Shown here in pieces: positions 17,404-26,746 of a stretch of DNA of 64,000 bases. The translations under genes were made by a program, and so were the position numbers. The stretch covers positions 109,011-173,010 of the forward strand of contig NZ_RYZK01000008.1 in NCBI RefSeq assembly GCF_003990645.1, in the 5' to 3' direction. The DNA comes from Shimia sediminis (lineage in GTDB: Bacteria > Pseudomonadota > Alphaproteobacteria > Rhodobacterales > Rhodobacteraceae). Positions within the stretch are counted from its first letter, which is position 1, and each line of letters starts with the position of its first letter. The notes under the pieces are model-generated. The model was given only the letters and a program-made list of their open reading frames with translations, did not search any database and was not told the origin of the DNA.

Positions 17404-17799
17404 TCAGTTGTCGACGTTGTCCATGTCGACCTGCCCGGACAGCATCCGCCGCACAATCGACCAGCTCAGACCAATGCCCAGAACAATCGACAAGGCCAGA
17501 ATGGCGATCCAGGTGTTGAGATCAGGATTTTCCAGGTTGAGCATGCCCCAATCATAAAGCACCCACACCAGCGCCGCGACCACCGCCAGCACAAGGAACA
17601 TGCCAAATCCGCCGATAGAGCGCAGCGTGGCGCGCAGATAGATGATGTACCAAATCACCAACAGCAGGCCCAGAAGCACCGCAAGTGGTTGTTCTTCCAC
17701 GTAATTATCCATTGTCCAGCGGACATAATTCCACTGGGTCGGATTATATGTGAGGGCCAAAAGCATAAAAGCAAAGACCCACCGCAGCAACAAACTCAT
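17404..17799 (-). CDS. DUF6524 family membrane protein
   Basis: This 131-residue protein starts at the ATG at 17799 behind GAGGG. It has four hydrophobic segments: LLLRWVFAFMLLALTYNP, PLAVLLGLLLVIWYIIYL, FGMFLVLAVVAALVWVLYDWG and WIAILALSIVLGIGLSWS. TQWNYVRW between the first two is distinctive. The family is a small inner-membrane protein of unknown function found mainly in proteobacteria. Its 3 prime end faces the palindromic array at 17315. Confidence 0.75.
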   Translation of the reverse strand: MSLLLRWVFAFMLLALTYNPTQWNYVRWTMDNYVEEQPLAVLLGLLLVIWYIIYLRATLRSIGGFGMFLVLAVVAALVWVLYDWGMLNLENPDLNTWIAILALSIVLGIGLSWSIVRRMLSGQVDMDNVDN

Positions 17800-17935
17800 G
17801 TCACCCTCTTGCCCATTTACACTGGTTTGCGAAAATTTCGCGCTTCTGTCCAGTGCTGCGGCGAATTTGCGGTTTCGCGTCGCAGGCAAGATCGTTACAA
17901 GGACGCGGGTTTGACGTCATCAAAAAGGAACCGTC

Positions 17936-19231
17936 ATGGCAAACGTCGTCGTCGTAGGCGCCCAGTGGGGCGATGAAGGCAAAGGCAAAATCGTGGACTG
18001 GCTCAGCGAACGTGCTGATATCATTGCACGATTCCAAGGTGGCCATAACGCCGGTCACACCCTTGTGGTTGATGGCAAAGTCTACAAGCTGCACGCGCTG
18101 CCTTCGGGTGTGGTGCGGGGCGGCAAGCTGTCGGTTATTGGCAATGGCGTGGTGCTGGACCCCTGGCACCTGATGAAAGAGATCGCGACCGTGCGCGCGC
18201 AAGGTGTTGAAATCTCACCGGAAACCCTGATGATCGCGGAAAACACACCGCTGATCCTGCCGATCCACGGCGAGCTGGATCGCGCCCGCGAAGACGCAGC
18301 CTCCAAGGGCACCAAGATCGGCACCACCGGTCGCGGCATTGGTCCCTGCTACGAAGACAAGGTTGGCCGCCGCGCGATCCGCGTTGCCGACCTCGCCGAT
18401 GACGCCACCCTCGAAGCGCGCGTTGACCGCGCCCTGCAACACCACGACCCCCTGCGCAAGGGATTGGGCATCGAACCCGTGGATCGCGACGCGCTTGTGG
18501 CCCAGTTGAAAGAGATCGCAGTACAGATCCTTCCGTTTGCCGCTCCGGTCTGGAAGGTGTTGAACGAAAACAGAAAATCCGGAAAACGGATTCTGTTTGA
18601 AGGGGCACAGGGCGCGCTCTTGGATATTGATTTCGGCACCTATCCTTTTGTCACCTCGTCCAATGTGATCGCAGGTCAGGCGGCCACAGGCGTCGGCATC
18701 GGCCCCAACTCGATCGACTTTGTTCTGGGCATCGTCAAAGCCTATACCACCCGTGTTGGCGAAGGGCCGTTCCCGACCGAACTGGATGACGCCGACGGCC
18801 AACGTCTGGGCGAACGCGGCCACGAGTTTGGCACCACCACCGGCCGCAAACGCCGCTGTGGATGGTTTGACGCGGCCCTTCTGCGTCAAACCTGTGCCAC
18901 CTCCGGAGTCAGCGGTATCGCATTGACAAAGCTGGATGTTTTGGACGGTTTCGACAGGCTGAAAATCTGTGTCGGCTATGATCTCGATGGCAAACGCCTC
19001 GACTATTTGCCTACTGCCGCAGATCAACAGGCCCGCTGCACCCCCATCTATGAAGAGATCGACGGGTGGAGCGAATCCACCGAAGGCGCGCGCAGCTGGG
19101 CGGACCTGCCGGCCAACGCGATCAAGTATGTGCGCCGCGTGGAAGAGCTGATCGACTGCCCTGTTGCGCTGGTCTCGACGTCGCCGGAACGCGAGGATAC
19201 GATCCTTGTGACCGATCCTTTTGCGGACTAA
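17936..19231 (+). CDS. purA: Adenylosuccinate synthetase
   Basis: This 431-residue enzyme joins IMP and aspartate using GTP, the first committed step from IMP to AMP. Family motifs are the P-loop-like [20 protein letters not shown] at the N-terminus, [47 protein letters not shown] and [13 protein letters not shown]. Length is normal. The ATG follows AAAAAGGA. DUF2842 follows after 11 bases and a terminator closes the pair. Confidence 0.98.
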   Translation: MANVVVVGAQWGDEGKGKIVDWLSERADIIARFQGGHNAGHTLVVDGKVYKLHALPSGVVRGGKLSVIGNGVVLDPWHLMKEIATVRAQGVEISPETLMIAENTPLILPIHGELDRAREDAASKGTKIGTTGRGIGPCYEDKVGRRAIRVADLADDATLEARVDRALQHHDPLRKGLGIEPVDRDALVAQLKEIAVQILPFAAPVWKVLNENRKSGKRILFEGAQGALLDIDFGTYPFVTSSNVIAGQAATGVGIGPNSIDFVLGIVKAYTTRVGEGPFPTELDDADGQRLGERGHEFGTTTGRKRRCGWFDAALLRQTCATSGVSGIALTKLDVLDGFDRLKICVGYDLDGKRLDYLPTAADQQARCTPIYEEIDGWSESTEGARSWADLPANAIKYVRRVEELIDCPVALVSTSPEREDTILVTDPFAD

Positions 19232-19242
19232 GGAACCTACCT

Positions 19243-19482
19243 ATGGCCCTGACATATAAAGCAAAACGACGCTGGGCGCTCGTGATCCTGTTGCTGGGCC
19301 TGCCGATTTACATCGTGCTGGCGGTGACGCTTGTGAATGTTCTGAACCGCCCCGGTATTCTGATTGAGTTCCTGATCTATGTCGGGCTTGGCCTGGTTTG
19401 GATCCTGCCGTTCAAGAACATTTTCAAAGGGATCGGGCAGGCTGATCCGGATGACCCGGACCAGACCCGGTTCAAAGACTGA
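19243..19482 (+). CDS. DUF2842 family membrane protein
   Basis: This 79-residue protein starts at the ATG at 19243, 11 bases after purA. It has two membrane helices (ALVILLLGLPIYIVLAVTLV and LIEFLIYVGLGLVWILPF) and ends in a short acidic tail with PDDPDQTRF. The pattern matches DUF2842, a small alphaproteobacterial inner-membrane family of unknown role. Co-transcription with purA is likely. Confidence 0.85.
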   Translation: MALTYKAKRRWALVILLLGLPIYIVLAVTLVNVLNRPGILIEFLIYVGLGLVWILPFKNIFKGIGQADPDDPDQTRFKD

Positions 19483-19483
19483 G

Positions 19484-19517
19484 AAAATGGCGCGCCTCAC
19501 TTGGGCGCGCCATTTTT
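19484..19517 (+). terminator. Rho-independent terminator after purA-DUF2842
   Basis: A perfect 13-base stem (AAAATGGCGCGCC with GGCGCGCCATTTT) around a seven-base loop starts two bases after the stop codon and runs into TTTTTC. Confidence 0.9.
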
Positions 19518-19538
19518 CTTTGTAAAGTGAGGTAACGC

Positions 19539-20822
19539 ATGGCCAAAGCCGTTGTTCTGGGCGGATCGGGTTTTATCGGCATGGCCTGCGCGCGGGCGCT
19601 TGAGGCCGAAGGGTTCGATGTGGTCAGCCTCAGCCGTTCGCGCCCTCTGGGGTGGGGCGGAGAATGGATTTCCGCTGATATTTCAAAGCTTTCCGATGCC
19701 GAATGGCAGACCCTCATGCGTCACGCCGATGTTGTTGTAAATGCCGCCGGGGCGCTACAGGACGGGGCGCGGGATTCACTTGAGCGGGTCCATGTACATG
19801 CCGTGGAGCGTATGGTGCGCGCGCTGCAGGGATCGCCCGCACGCGTGGTGCAAATCAGCGCGGCCGGGGTCGACGCACAGGCCGACACGCATTTTTTCCG
19901 CACCAAGGCCCTTGGGGACAACACCCTCATGCAGGGCCATGACAACTGGGTTGTCCTGCGTCCGGGCCTGGTGATCGGGCCAGAGGCCTATGGCGGCACC
20001 GCGTTGCTGCGGGCGCACGCCGGGTTTCCCGGCATATCCTGGCGTTTGTTTGATGCGGCGACGATACAGACCGTCTCGTTGGCGGATGTGGTCGGGGCTG
20101 TTGTGGCCTGTGCCCGCGGGGATGTGCCGTCCGGTCTGGTGGCAGAGCTTGCAGAGGATACGCCCCATGAGTTCGCAGAGCTCTCCGAGCAGGTTCGCCG
20201 CTGGCAGGGGTTCACCGCGCAACGAATGGCAGCGCCCATGCCCGGGCCTCTCTTGAGGCTTCTGGCGGGTTTTGCAGACGTAGCAGGGTGGCTTGGGTGG
20301 CGCTCTCCCTTGCGTTCAACGTCATTGCGCGTGATGCAGGCCGGTATTCATGCCGACGTGTCGAACTGGCAAAAGATTTCTGGTAAGCGCTTGTCATCTT
20401 TGGAGGAAACGCTGTCCAGCCTGCCGGCACATACGCAGGAACGGTGGTTCGCCCGCATGTATCTTTTGCTGCCGCTCACTATTCTGGTGCTGAGCGTCTT
20501 TTGGCTACTCTCCGGGCTGGTGGGGGTGATGCAGACCAGCGCCGCGATAGAGGTCTTGGTGTCGCGGGGGCAGACAGAGTCATTCGCGCGTGTCGCTGTT
20601 TTGGGCGGCAGTTTTCTCGACATTGGTCTTGGCGCTGCCATCCTATGGCGGCGATGGGCACGCGCGGCGGCTGCGGGAATGCTGTTGGTGTCCTTTGCGT
20701 ATTTGGTGGGGAGCCTGCTGTTTGCGCCGGACCTGTGGCTTGACCCGCTGGGGCCGATGGTCAAGGTTTTGCCATCGATGCTTGCCGCACTTATCCCTTT
20801 GATGTTTCTTGAAAAACGATGA
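19539..20822 (+). CDS. SDR-type oxidoreductase fused to DoxX-like membrane domain
   Basis: This 427-residue protein has two parts. Residues 1-290 form an atypical short-chain dehydrogenase with the dinucleotide motif VVLGGSGFIGMACARAL and VVVNAAGALQDG, as in NmrA-like or complex-I 39-kDa-type proteins. Residues 305-425 have four hydrophobic segments in the DoxX-like pattern (MYLLLPLTILVLSVFWLLSGLVG). Such fusions are known in proteobacteria, but substrate and role are not. The stop overlaps the DUF2269 start by four bases (ATGA). Confidence 0.85.
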   Translation: MAKAVVLGGSGFIGMACARALEAEGFDVVSLSRSRPLGWGGEWISADISKLSDAEWQTLMRHADVVVNAAGALQDGARDSLERVHVHAVERMVRALQGSPARVVQISAAGVDAQADTHFFRTKALGDNTLMQGHDNWVVLRPGLVIGPEAYGGTALLRAHAGFPGISWRLFDAATIQTVSLADVVGAVVACARGDVPSGLVAELAEDTPHEFAELSEQVRRWQGFTAQRMAAPMPGPLLRLLAGFADVAGWLGWRSPLRSTSLRVMQAGIHADVSNWQKISGKRLSSLEETLSSLPAHTQERWFARMYLLLPLTILVLSVFWLLSGLVGVMQTSAAIEVLVSRGQTESFARVAVLGGSFLDIGLGAAILWRRWARAAAAGMLLVSFAYLVGSLLFAPDLWLDPLGPMVKVLPSMLAALIPLMFLEKR

Positions 20823-21292
20823 TTGAGTATTGGGACATCCTGCGGTTTGCGCATGTGATCGGGGCTTGTGTGCTCTTGGGCACCGGCGCCGGAATCGCGT
20901 TTTTCATGGTTGTGGCACAGCGCAGCCAGGATCCGGCGGTCATCGCACATGTTGCGGGAACCGTCGTGATCGCAGACGGCCTGTTTACGGCCACGGCGGC
21001 GGTTTTTCAGCCCCTCACCGGCTGGCTCTTGGCACGCGAGGCTGGCTGGCCGCTGTTGGAAGGCTGGGTCTTTTGGGCGATTGGTCTTTACATCGTTGTC
21101 GGGGTGTTCTGGCTGCCGGTGGTGTGGATACAAATCCGATTGCGGGATATGGCGCGGCAATCGCGTGATGCGGACACTGTCCTGCCCGATGCCTATCATC
21201 AGCTCTATCGCATCTGGTTTGCCTTTGGATTTCCCGCCTTTGCTGCGGTTCTCGGCATCTTATGGCTGATGCTGACCCGCCCAACACTGTGA
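20819..21292 (+). CDS. DUF2269 family membrane protein
   Basis: This 157-residue inner-membrane protein has four predicted helices, the first with the family pattern WDILRFAHVIGACVLLGTGAGIAFFMVVAQ and the second with TAAVFQPLTGWLLA. The conserved histidine in the first helix is typical of DUF2269. Function is unknown. It is translationally coupled to the SDR-DoxX gene, so the two may act together in the membrane. Confidence 0.85.
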   Translation: MIEYWDILRFAHVIGACVLLGTGAGIAFFMVVAQRSQDPAVIAHVAGTVVIADGLFTATAAVFQPLTGWLLAREAGWPLLEGWVFWAIGLYIVVGVFWLPVVWIQIRLRDMARQSRDADTVLPDAYHQLYRIWFAFGFPAFAAVLGILWLMLTRPTL

Positions 21293-21301
21293 GCAATAGC
21301 A

Positions 21302-21334
21302 AAAAGAAAATGGGGCCGTGTGGCGACCCCATTT
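21302..21334 (-). terminator. Terminator for the 21358 gene
   Basis: AAATGGGG (21308-21315) pairs with CCCCATTT (21327-21334). On the minus strand the stem is followed by TCTTTTTGC, so it fits the leftward gene best, but may also stop the rightward transcript. Confidence 0.75.
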
Positions 21335-21357
21335 CTGTCTTGTGATGGTTTATGCGC

Positions 21358-23379
21358 TTAGCCGAAAGCGCGATCCTGGGGGCGGAAGCTGATTTCATCC
21401 GAGGCCGTAAAGCGGCCGCCCGAGACCTTGGTGATTTTGTTCTCACGCAACAGCTGGCCAAATCCACGCAGGCTGTCTTCGCGGCTGAAATCGCCATCGC
21501 CCATCCCTTGCGCCATCCGAACGATCATGGGACGCGAGAAAACATCGAGTTTCTCAACAAAGGTGAGGTAGGCCGCAGCTGCTTCCAGGATCTCTGTCAA
21601 ATCATGGGCACCAACGGTTTCGGCGAACTCGGCAAAGCTGCCGATATCCTGGCCGACCGGGGCGGCTTCCGCGCGCTCATTCCGGTCGGCAGCCGAGACA
21701 CGGCGCGGACGAACAGGGGCGCGCGGTGTCTCTTCTGGCATCTCTTCTGCCTGGGCTTCTTCGGCGTCGTCCACACGCTGTTCGGCCACCAATTTCAACG
21801 GTGGTTGGGCTGATGCCTTCTTGGGGGCGTCCGAGGCCGACGGGCGCATGACGCTTGCAAGATCATCGCGATAGGCCTCGGTCACATCCTTGGGCTTATC
21901 GGACTCCTTGGCAGCCTTTTGCTCGGCCTTGGTTGCGGCAACGGCCGCGCGCAGATGGGCAATCGCCTGGCGGCGGCGTGAGCCATCAGGCTCTTCCATC
22001 TGGCTGTCAGTTTCCTGCAGCAGGCGCGCGACGTCCGAGTCACTCTGGCCCGAGGCATCGATCAGATGGCGTCCACGCTCTGAGCGCTGGGGCACATCGT
22101 CCAAGTCTGAGTCCATGTCTGCGCCGATGGCTTCAACCGGCTCGTCATCATCCATATCGCCGTTGAGTTCTGCTTCGACCTGGGCAAGTTCAGCCAGGAG
22201 GTCAGCTTCTTCTTCGGCGCTGAGGCTGCTTGTGCGGGCGTCTTCGCCATCGTCTTCAATCACTTCTGCTTCGAGCAGACCGGTATCCACGGCAGCCTCG
22301 AGATCAGTCTTCTTCATGCGGATGACACGGGCGCGCACAGGCTGAATCGCGGTGGTTTCCGCGGCCTCTTCCTGAACGTCCTCTTCCGAAACTTCTGCAT
22401 CCATTGCTGCTGCTGCGGCGGCCATGTCACCGTCCAGCGTCAACACAGGTTCGACGTCTTTCGGCGCTTCGGCCAACAGCGGCTCGGCGTGTTCGTCTTC
22501 GGAGAAATCGTCGGCATCGGGCTCGGCGCGCGATTTGGAGACCACGGCACGGATGCGCTGCAGTTTGGCGGCAATACTGTCGGCAGGCGGTTCTTGCGCC
22601 GGCTCAGGCTCAACAAATTCCGCTTCTGCGCTTTCGTTGTCTTCTGCTGCGTCTTCTTCCGATGCCTCAAGAATATCGGCGATCATGGTGTCGTCCGGAG
22701 AGTCCTCGTCTGGCGAAGCGTCTTCTTCTTCAGCCACTTCGACAACCTCGGTCTCCATGATCTCGGCATCTTCGATTTCGTCGTCGACCTGTTCAGAAGG
22801 GGTGTCCTCGGTGGCTTCGACCTCGGTCAGGGCGACGATCTCGGTCTCGTCGTCGCTGTCTGCCTCGGTAGTTTCTTCCACGTGGGACTCTTCTTCCACG
22901 TGAGGCTCTTCGGCCTCATCAATGGCCTCTTCGTCGGTGGCCACGGCTTGAAGAACGGACGCGGTGACATCAACGACTTCCGGTTCGGCATCGACCTCGG
23001 GGGCTTCTTCGGAAACCTCCTCTGCATCCTCTTCGAGAGCATCCTGCTCAAGAGGGGCGGGCTGCGCCTCTTCGGCGACCTCGGGCTGCGCGTCTTCCTG
23101 AACCGGTGCGTTTTCCGGGGTGGCATCGCCTGCGCTCAGCACAATGGCGCCATGCTCGGTGCGTGCCTGGACCCGGCGCTCAATCTCGCGTTCAGCGATA
23201 CGTGCCAGCATTTCTGCATCCGGGGTCGGGGGTTCGGCCCCGAAGTAACGGTCGTCGGCTGCCAGATCGCGGAAGTATTCTGCGATGGCTTTCATTGTGT
23301 CGAACGAGTCGTCGAATCCCTCAAGGGTGCAGGAGAACGTCCCGTAAGAGACTGTCAAAACCTTATTATTCGTAACCAT
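21358..23379 (-). CDS. Long acidic protein with conserved-looking ends, function unknown
   Basis: This 673-residue protein has three zones. Residues 1-75 look folded (KVLTVSYGTFSCTLEGFDDSFDTMKAIAEYFRDLAADDRYF). Residues about 75-460 are extremely rich in Glu, Asp, Ala and Val and have low complexity. The C-terminal 150 residues again look folded (GSFAEFAETVGAHDLTEILEAAAAYLTFVEKLDVFSRPMIVRMA). No signal peptide or membrane helix is visible. Similar proteins are common in roseobacters as hypothetical proteins. The acidic middle could be a disordered linker or a charged binding segment. It is transcribed alone and ends in a terminator. Confidence 0.8.
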   Translation of the reverse strand: MVTNNKVLTVSYGTFSCTLEGFDDSFDTMKAIAEYFRDLAADDRYFGAEPPTPDAEMLARIAEREIERRVQARTEHGAIVLSAGDATPENAPVQEDAQPEVAEEAQPAPLEQDALEEDAEEVSEEAPEVDAEPEVVDVTASVLQAVATDEEAIDEAEEPHVEEESHVEETTEADSDDETEIVALTEVEATEDTPSEQVDDEIEDAEIMETEVVEVAEEEDASPDEDSPDDTMIADILEASEEDAAEDNESAEAEFVEPEPAQEPPADSIAAKLQRIRAVVSKSRAEPDADDFSEDEHAEPLLAEAPKDVEPVLTLDGDMAAAAAAMDAEVSEEDVQEEAAETTAIQPVRARVIRMKKTDLEAAVDTGLLEAEVIEDDGEDARTSSLSAEEEADLLAELAQVEAELNGDMDDDEPVEAIGADMDSDLDDVPQRSERGRHLIDASGQSDSDVARLLQETDSQMEEPDGSRRRQAIAHLRAAVAATKAEQKAAKESDKPKDVTEAYRDDLASVMRPSASDAPKKASAQPPLKLVAEQRVDDAEEAQAEEMPEETPRAPVRPRRVSAADRNERAEAAPVGQDIGSFAEFAETVGAHDLTEILEAAAAYLTFVEKLDVFSRPMIVRMAQGMGDGDFSREDSLRGFGQLLRENKITKVSGGRFTASDEISFRPQDRAFG

Positions 23380-23522
23380 TATCGCGGGTCCTTTGCACTA
23401 CTCAACGGAGTGTTTACCACGGGAGGCAAGACAAAAGCTGACCGATTCTGTGAAAGTCAGCGTATCATTTAGTGTCCAGAATGTGGCGAAAAACCCTTTT
23501 GGGCCGAAAACAGGGGGTGTTG

Positions 23523-24230
23523 GTGGCTATTGTTCACGATTTGGAACCAATCACGCTGATTGGCGGAGGACTGGTTCGAGAGAGCGATTTGACAGACTGC
23601 CTGACCCTGGCACCAAGGTTGGTCGCGGCCGATGGCGGTGCGCTGCAAGCCTTGGATTTCGGCGTGATGCCCGAGGCCGTCATTGGCGATATGGACTCTG
23701 GTCATGATGTCGAAGACCGGGGTGTGCCCCCAGAGGCCCTGCACCGGATCGACGAGCAGGACAGCACCGACTTTGACAAGGCGCTTCGTAACATTGACGC
23801 GCCACTTGTGTTGGGGGTGGGCTTTGCCGGACGGCGGATCGATCACGAATTGGCCTGCTACAATGCCTTGCTGAGACATGCAGATCGACGCTGTATACTT
23901 GTGGGCAGTGATGATGTGGTTTGTCTGTGCCCCCGCAAGCTGTACCTGCCGCTAGAGGCCGAAACGCGGGTGTCCCTGTTTCCTCTGGCGCCCGTCACCG
24001 GCCGATCAGATGGGTTGGCGTGGCCCATCGAGGGCGTGCAGTTTGCCCCGGACGGAGCCATCGGAACCTCTAATGCCGCCAAGGGACCTGTCACTCTGGA
24101 AATCGACGCGCCGGGGCTATTGCTGATCCTGCCGCGCGTGGCCCTGTCTATGTTGGTTAAGGCACTTCTGGAACAGCGCGGCTCATGGTTCGCTCGCGCA
24201 GAACAATATAGAGACCCGCAGCAATCGTGA
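23523..24230 (+). CDS. thiN: Thiamine diphosphokinase
   Basis: This roughly 235-residue enzyme makes thiamine diphosphate from thiamine and ATP. Motifs are LIGGG at the N-terminus, VAADGGALQAL, VIGDMDSG, DEQDSTDFDKAL and VGFAGRRIDHELACYNALL. The start is uncertain: I favour a GTG at 23523 behind AGGGGG, since family members begin a few residues before LIGGG; an ATG at 23481 and a GTG at 23517 are in frame. Its last 74 bases overlap the convergent EamA gene. Confidence 0.88.
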   Translation: MAIVHDLEPITLIGGGLVRESDLTDCLTLAPRLVAADGGALQALDFGVMPEAVIGDMDSGHDVEDRGVPPEALHRIDEQDSTDFDKALRNIDAPLVLGVGFAGRRIDHELACYNALLRHADRRCILVGSDDVVCLCPRKLYLPLEAETRVSLFPLAPVTGRSDGLAWPIEGVQFAPDGAIGTSNAAKGPVTLEIDAPGLLLILPRVALSMLVKALLEQRGSWFARAEQYRDPQQS

Positions 24231-25065
24231 TGCAGATCCCCACTGCCGCGAGGCCATCGGGAAGATCGGAAAACAGAACCCAGCCAATCAGGGTCGCAAA
24301 AGGGATTTCCAGATACTGCATCGGTGCCAGAGTGGCCGAGGGCGCATAGCGTAAAGACCATGTCATCAACAGGTGGGCGAACGTGCCGAGAACGCCAATA
24401 AACAACAGCAAGCTCGCAGTAGAGGTATTCACGCCCACCAATTGCAGCTCAGGCAATCCCATCGTGTCGCCCAATACCAGGAGCGGCAGGATAAAAACCG
24501 ACGCCATCGTACCACTCACAGCCTGAAGGCTGATTGGATCGGTTTCTTTGGCGATCTGTCGCGTAATCAGCATGAACAGTGAAAACACCACGGCAACAAC
24601 CAGTGGAAGCAGGGCAGGCAGGCCGACTTCGGCAAAGCTGGGCTTGATGACCAGCAATGTTCCGATGAACCCCACCACACAAGCCATGATGCGGCGGCTG
24701 CCGACCTCTTCACCCAGAACCATCTTGCCCAGCAAGAGCATCAGGAACGGCATGACAAAGGCGATGGCCACGGCATCGGCGAGCGGCAGGTACCGCAGGG
24801 CGGTGAACATGGCTCCGATACCGATGATATGCAAAAGGGTGCGCAGCACGGTCAGGCGCAGGATACGGCCACGCATCATCCAGGGACGTGCTGTCAGAAA
24901 GACGACCGGAAACAGAATAAGAGCCTGAACGCCAAAGCGAACGAGCAGGAGTTGGCCCAAGGGGACCGATTGCCCAAGTATTTTTGCGACCGCATCTCCC
25001 AAAGGGGCAAGAATGCAGAAGCACAACATGAGCATGATACCGAGAAGAGGGCGATCCTGAGCCAT
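24157..25065 (-). CDS. EamA/DMT family transporter
   Basis: This 302-residue protein has ten hydrophobic segments in two five-helix repeats, the EamA plan. Family patterns include LLLVRFGVQALILFPVVFL, FTALRYLPLADAVAIAFVMPFLMLLLG in the first half and RYAPSATLAPMQYLEIPFATLIGWVLF in the second. Such proteins usually export small metabolites or amino acids; the substrate is unknown. It ends inside the convergent thiamine diphosphokinase gene. Confidence 0.9.
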   Translation of the reverse strand: MAQDRPLLGIMLMLCFCILAPLGDAVAKILGQSVPLGQLLLVRFGVQALILFPVVFLTARPWMMRGRILRLTVLRTLLHIIGIGAMFTALRYLPLADAVAIAFVMPFLMLLLGKMVLGEEVGSRRIMACVVGFIGTLLVIKPSFAEVGLPALLPLVVAVVFSLFMLITRQIAKETDPISLQAVSGTMASVFILPLLVLGDTMGLPELQLVGVNTSTASLLLFIGVLGTFAHLLMTWSLRYAPSATLAPMQYLEIPFATLIGWVLFSDLPDGLAAVGICITIAAGLYIVLRERTMSRAVPEVP

Positions 25066-25133
25066 GCGGGCAGGCTAGGCTGGATCGCATTCGGGTGCAA
25101 TCGCCTTATGCGTGTATTCCCTTACGTAAGTGT

Positions 25134-25165
25134 AAAAAAAACGGGCCGGTGCAAAGACCGGCCCG
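25134..25165 (-). terminator. Rho-independent terminator of the Liv-type operon
   Basis: CGGGCCGGT and ACCGGCCCG form a nine-base stem around GCAAAG. On the minus strand it is followed by eight T residues. It lies 55 bases after the stop of the last gene of the operon. Confidence 0.92.
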
Positions 25166-25219
25166 ACAGGGAGTGAGCCCGGCGCAAAGGAATGCACCGA
25201 GCATCGGGGAAAACGTGGC

Positions 25220-25975
25220 TCAGATCGCGAGGTACTCTGCGCGCAGTTCTTCGTTTGACAGAACTTCGTTGGCTGAACCGTCAAAGACGATACCGCCAGT
25301 GTCGAGGATGACGGCACGGTCAGCCAGCTCCAACGCCCGGACAGCGTTTTGTTCCACAATGATCGTGGTCATGCCCTGTTCCTTGATGAGGCGCAGAGTC
25401 CGTTCGATCTCGTCGACAATCACCGGTGCTAGGCCCTCATAGGGTTCATCCAGCAAGAGCACCTTGATGTCGCGCGACAGGGCGCGCGCAATGGCGAGCA
25501 TCTGTTGTTCGCCGCCGGAGAGGGTCACGCCCTCTTGCTTGCGGCGTTCACCGAGGCGTGGGAAGAGTTCATACAGGCGTTCGAGCGACCAGCCGATCGG
25601 CGGGGCAATCTGGGCCAGTTGGATGTTCTCTTCTACGGTCAGGCCGGGAATGATACAGCGATCTTCCGGGACCAGACCGATGCCGACGGCTGCGGCTTCG
25701 TAGCTTTTCATCATGTGCAACGGCTTGTGATCCAGCCAGATCTCGCCATGTGTCACCTGCGGGCTGTCCATGCGGGCAATCGAGCGCAGGGTCGAGGTTT
25801 TGCCTGCGCCGTTCCGGCCCAGAAGAGCGAGAATTTCACCTTCGTGCACGTTGAACGAGATGTTTTGCACGATGTAGCTTTCGCCGTAGTAGCTTTCCAT
25901 GTTCCAGACGGAGAGGAAGGCGGGTGCGGTTTCCGCGTGGCTGTGACCTTTGGAGAAGTCGGGTTTCACGTTCAT
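25220..25975 (-). CDS. livF: Branched-chain-type ABC transporter ATPase (LivF-like)
   Basis: This 251-residue ATPase has Walker A GRNGAGKT, signature LSGGEQQM, Walker B LLLDEPYEGLAP and the EQN switch region. The short helical domain typical of LivF is present. The N-terminal 25 residues (NVKPDFSKGHSHAETAPAF) are an unusual extension. It is the last gene of the five-gene operon and powers uptake with the LivG-like partner 12 bases upstream. Confidence 0.93.
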   Translation of the reverse strand: MNVKPDFSKGHSHAETAPAFLSVWNMESYYGESYIVQNISFNVHEGEILALLGRNGAGKTSTLRSIARMDSPQVTHGEIWLDHKPLHMMKSYEAAAVGIGLVPEDRCIIPGLTVEENIQLAQIAPPIGWSLERLYELFPRLGERRKQEGVTLSGGEQQMLAIARALSRDIKVLLLDEPYEGLAPVIVDEIERTLRLIKEQGMTTIIVEQNAVRALELADRAVILDTGGIVFDGSANEVLSNEELRAEYLAI

Positions 25976-25987
25976 CTGATTTCTCCT

Positions 25988-26743
25988 TTACGCCGATTCA
26001 CCCAGGTACGCTTCGCGCACCTTGGGATGGCCCTTGATGTTTTCCGGATCGTCCTCGACCAGTGGGGTGCCCTGGGCCAGCACGGTGATGCGCTGCGCAA
26101 GGCTGAACACCACATGCATGTCGTGTTCGATGATGGCGATGGTGATGTCGCGCTCATCGCTGATCTGTTTCAGCAGGTCGATGGTGTTGTTGGTGTCGGC
26201 GCGCGCCATGCCTGCGGTCGGTTCGTCGAGCAGCAAGAGACGCGGTTCCTGCGCGAGACACATTCCGATCTCGAGGCGACGTTTGTCGCCACGAGACATC
26301 GAGGCCGCGTGCATGTCACGCTTGTCGGCCATATTCATGTCGACCAGCATGGCTTCGGCTTTTTCCACGATGTCCTTTTCCGACATCATGTTCTCGATCG
26401 CGTGCATGCGGAATGACCCGTCGCGCTTGGCAAAGCAGGGGATCATCATGTTTTCCATCACCGAGAGATCGCCAAAGATCTCTGGGGTCTGGAACACACG
26501 GGAGATGCCCATCTGGTTGATCTCGTAAGGCGTGCGCCCCAGTACCGACTGGCCGTCGAACATGACGCTGCCGGTGTCGGGGATCAGCTTGCCCACGAGA
26601 CAGTTGAGCAGGGTGGATTTGCCGGCCCCGTTGGGACCGATGATGGCGTGAACGCTGTTTTCCTTAACGCTCAGGTTGACATCGCCCAGGGCTTGCAGGC
26701 CACCGAACCGTTTGCCAACGTCTTTGACTTCAAGAATACCCAT
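25988..26743 (-). CDS. livG: Branched-chain-type ABC transporter ATPase (LivG-like)
   Basis: This 251-residue ATPase has Walker A GPNGAGKST, signature MSRGDKRRL (a divergent form where most have LSxGxQ), Walker B LLLLDEPTAGMARAD and the switch histidine in IIEHDMHVV. VFQTPEIFGDLSVMENMMIP is the LivG-type Q-loop region. The signature R in place of G at the third position is unusual but seen in some relatives. It is followed closely by the LivF-like gene. Confidence 0.92.
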   Translation of the reverse strand: MGILEVKDVGKRFGGLQALGDVNLSVKENSVHAIIGPNGAGKSTLLNCLVGKLIPDTGSVMFDGQSVLGRTPYEINQMGISRVFQTPEIFGDLSVMENMMIPCFAKRDGSFRMHAIENMMSEKDIVEKAEAMLVDMNMADKRDMHAASMSRGDKRRLEIGMCLAQEPRLLLLDEPTAGMARADTNNTIDLLKQISDERDITIAIIEHDMHVVFSLAQRITVLAQGTPLVEDDPENIKGHPKVREAYLGESA

Positions 26744-26746
26744 CAG

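Noticed and set aside
22489-23472. 327-codon plus-strand frame rich in Phe and Gly
   Set aside because: It mirrors the acidic low-complexity part of the 21358 gene; Glu/Asp codons read backwards give such a sequence.
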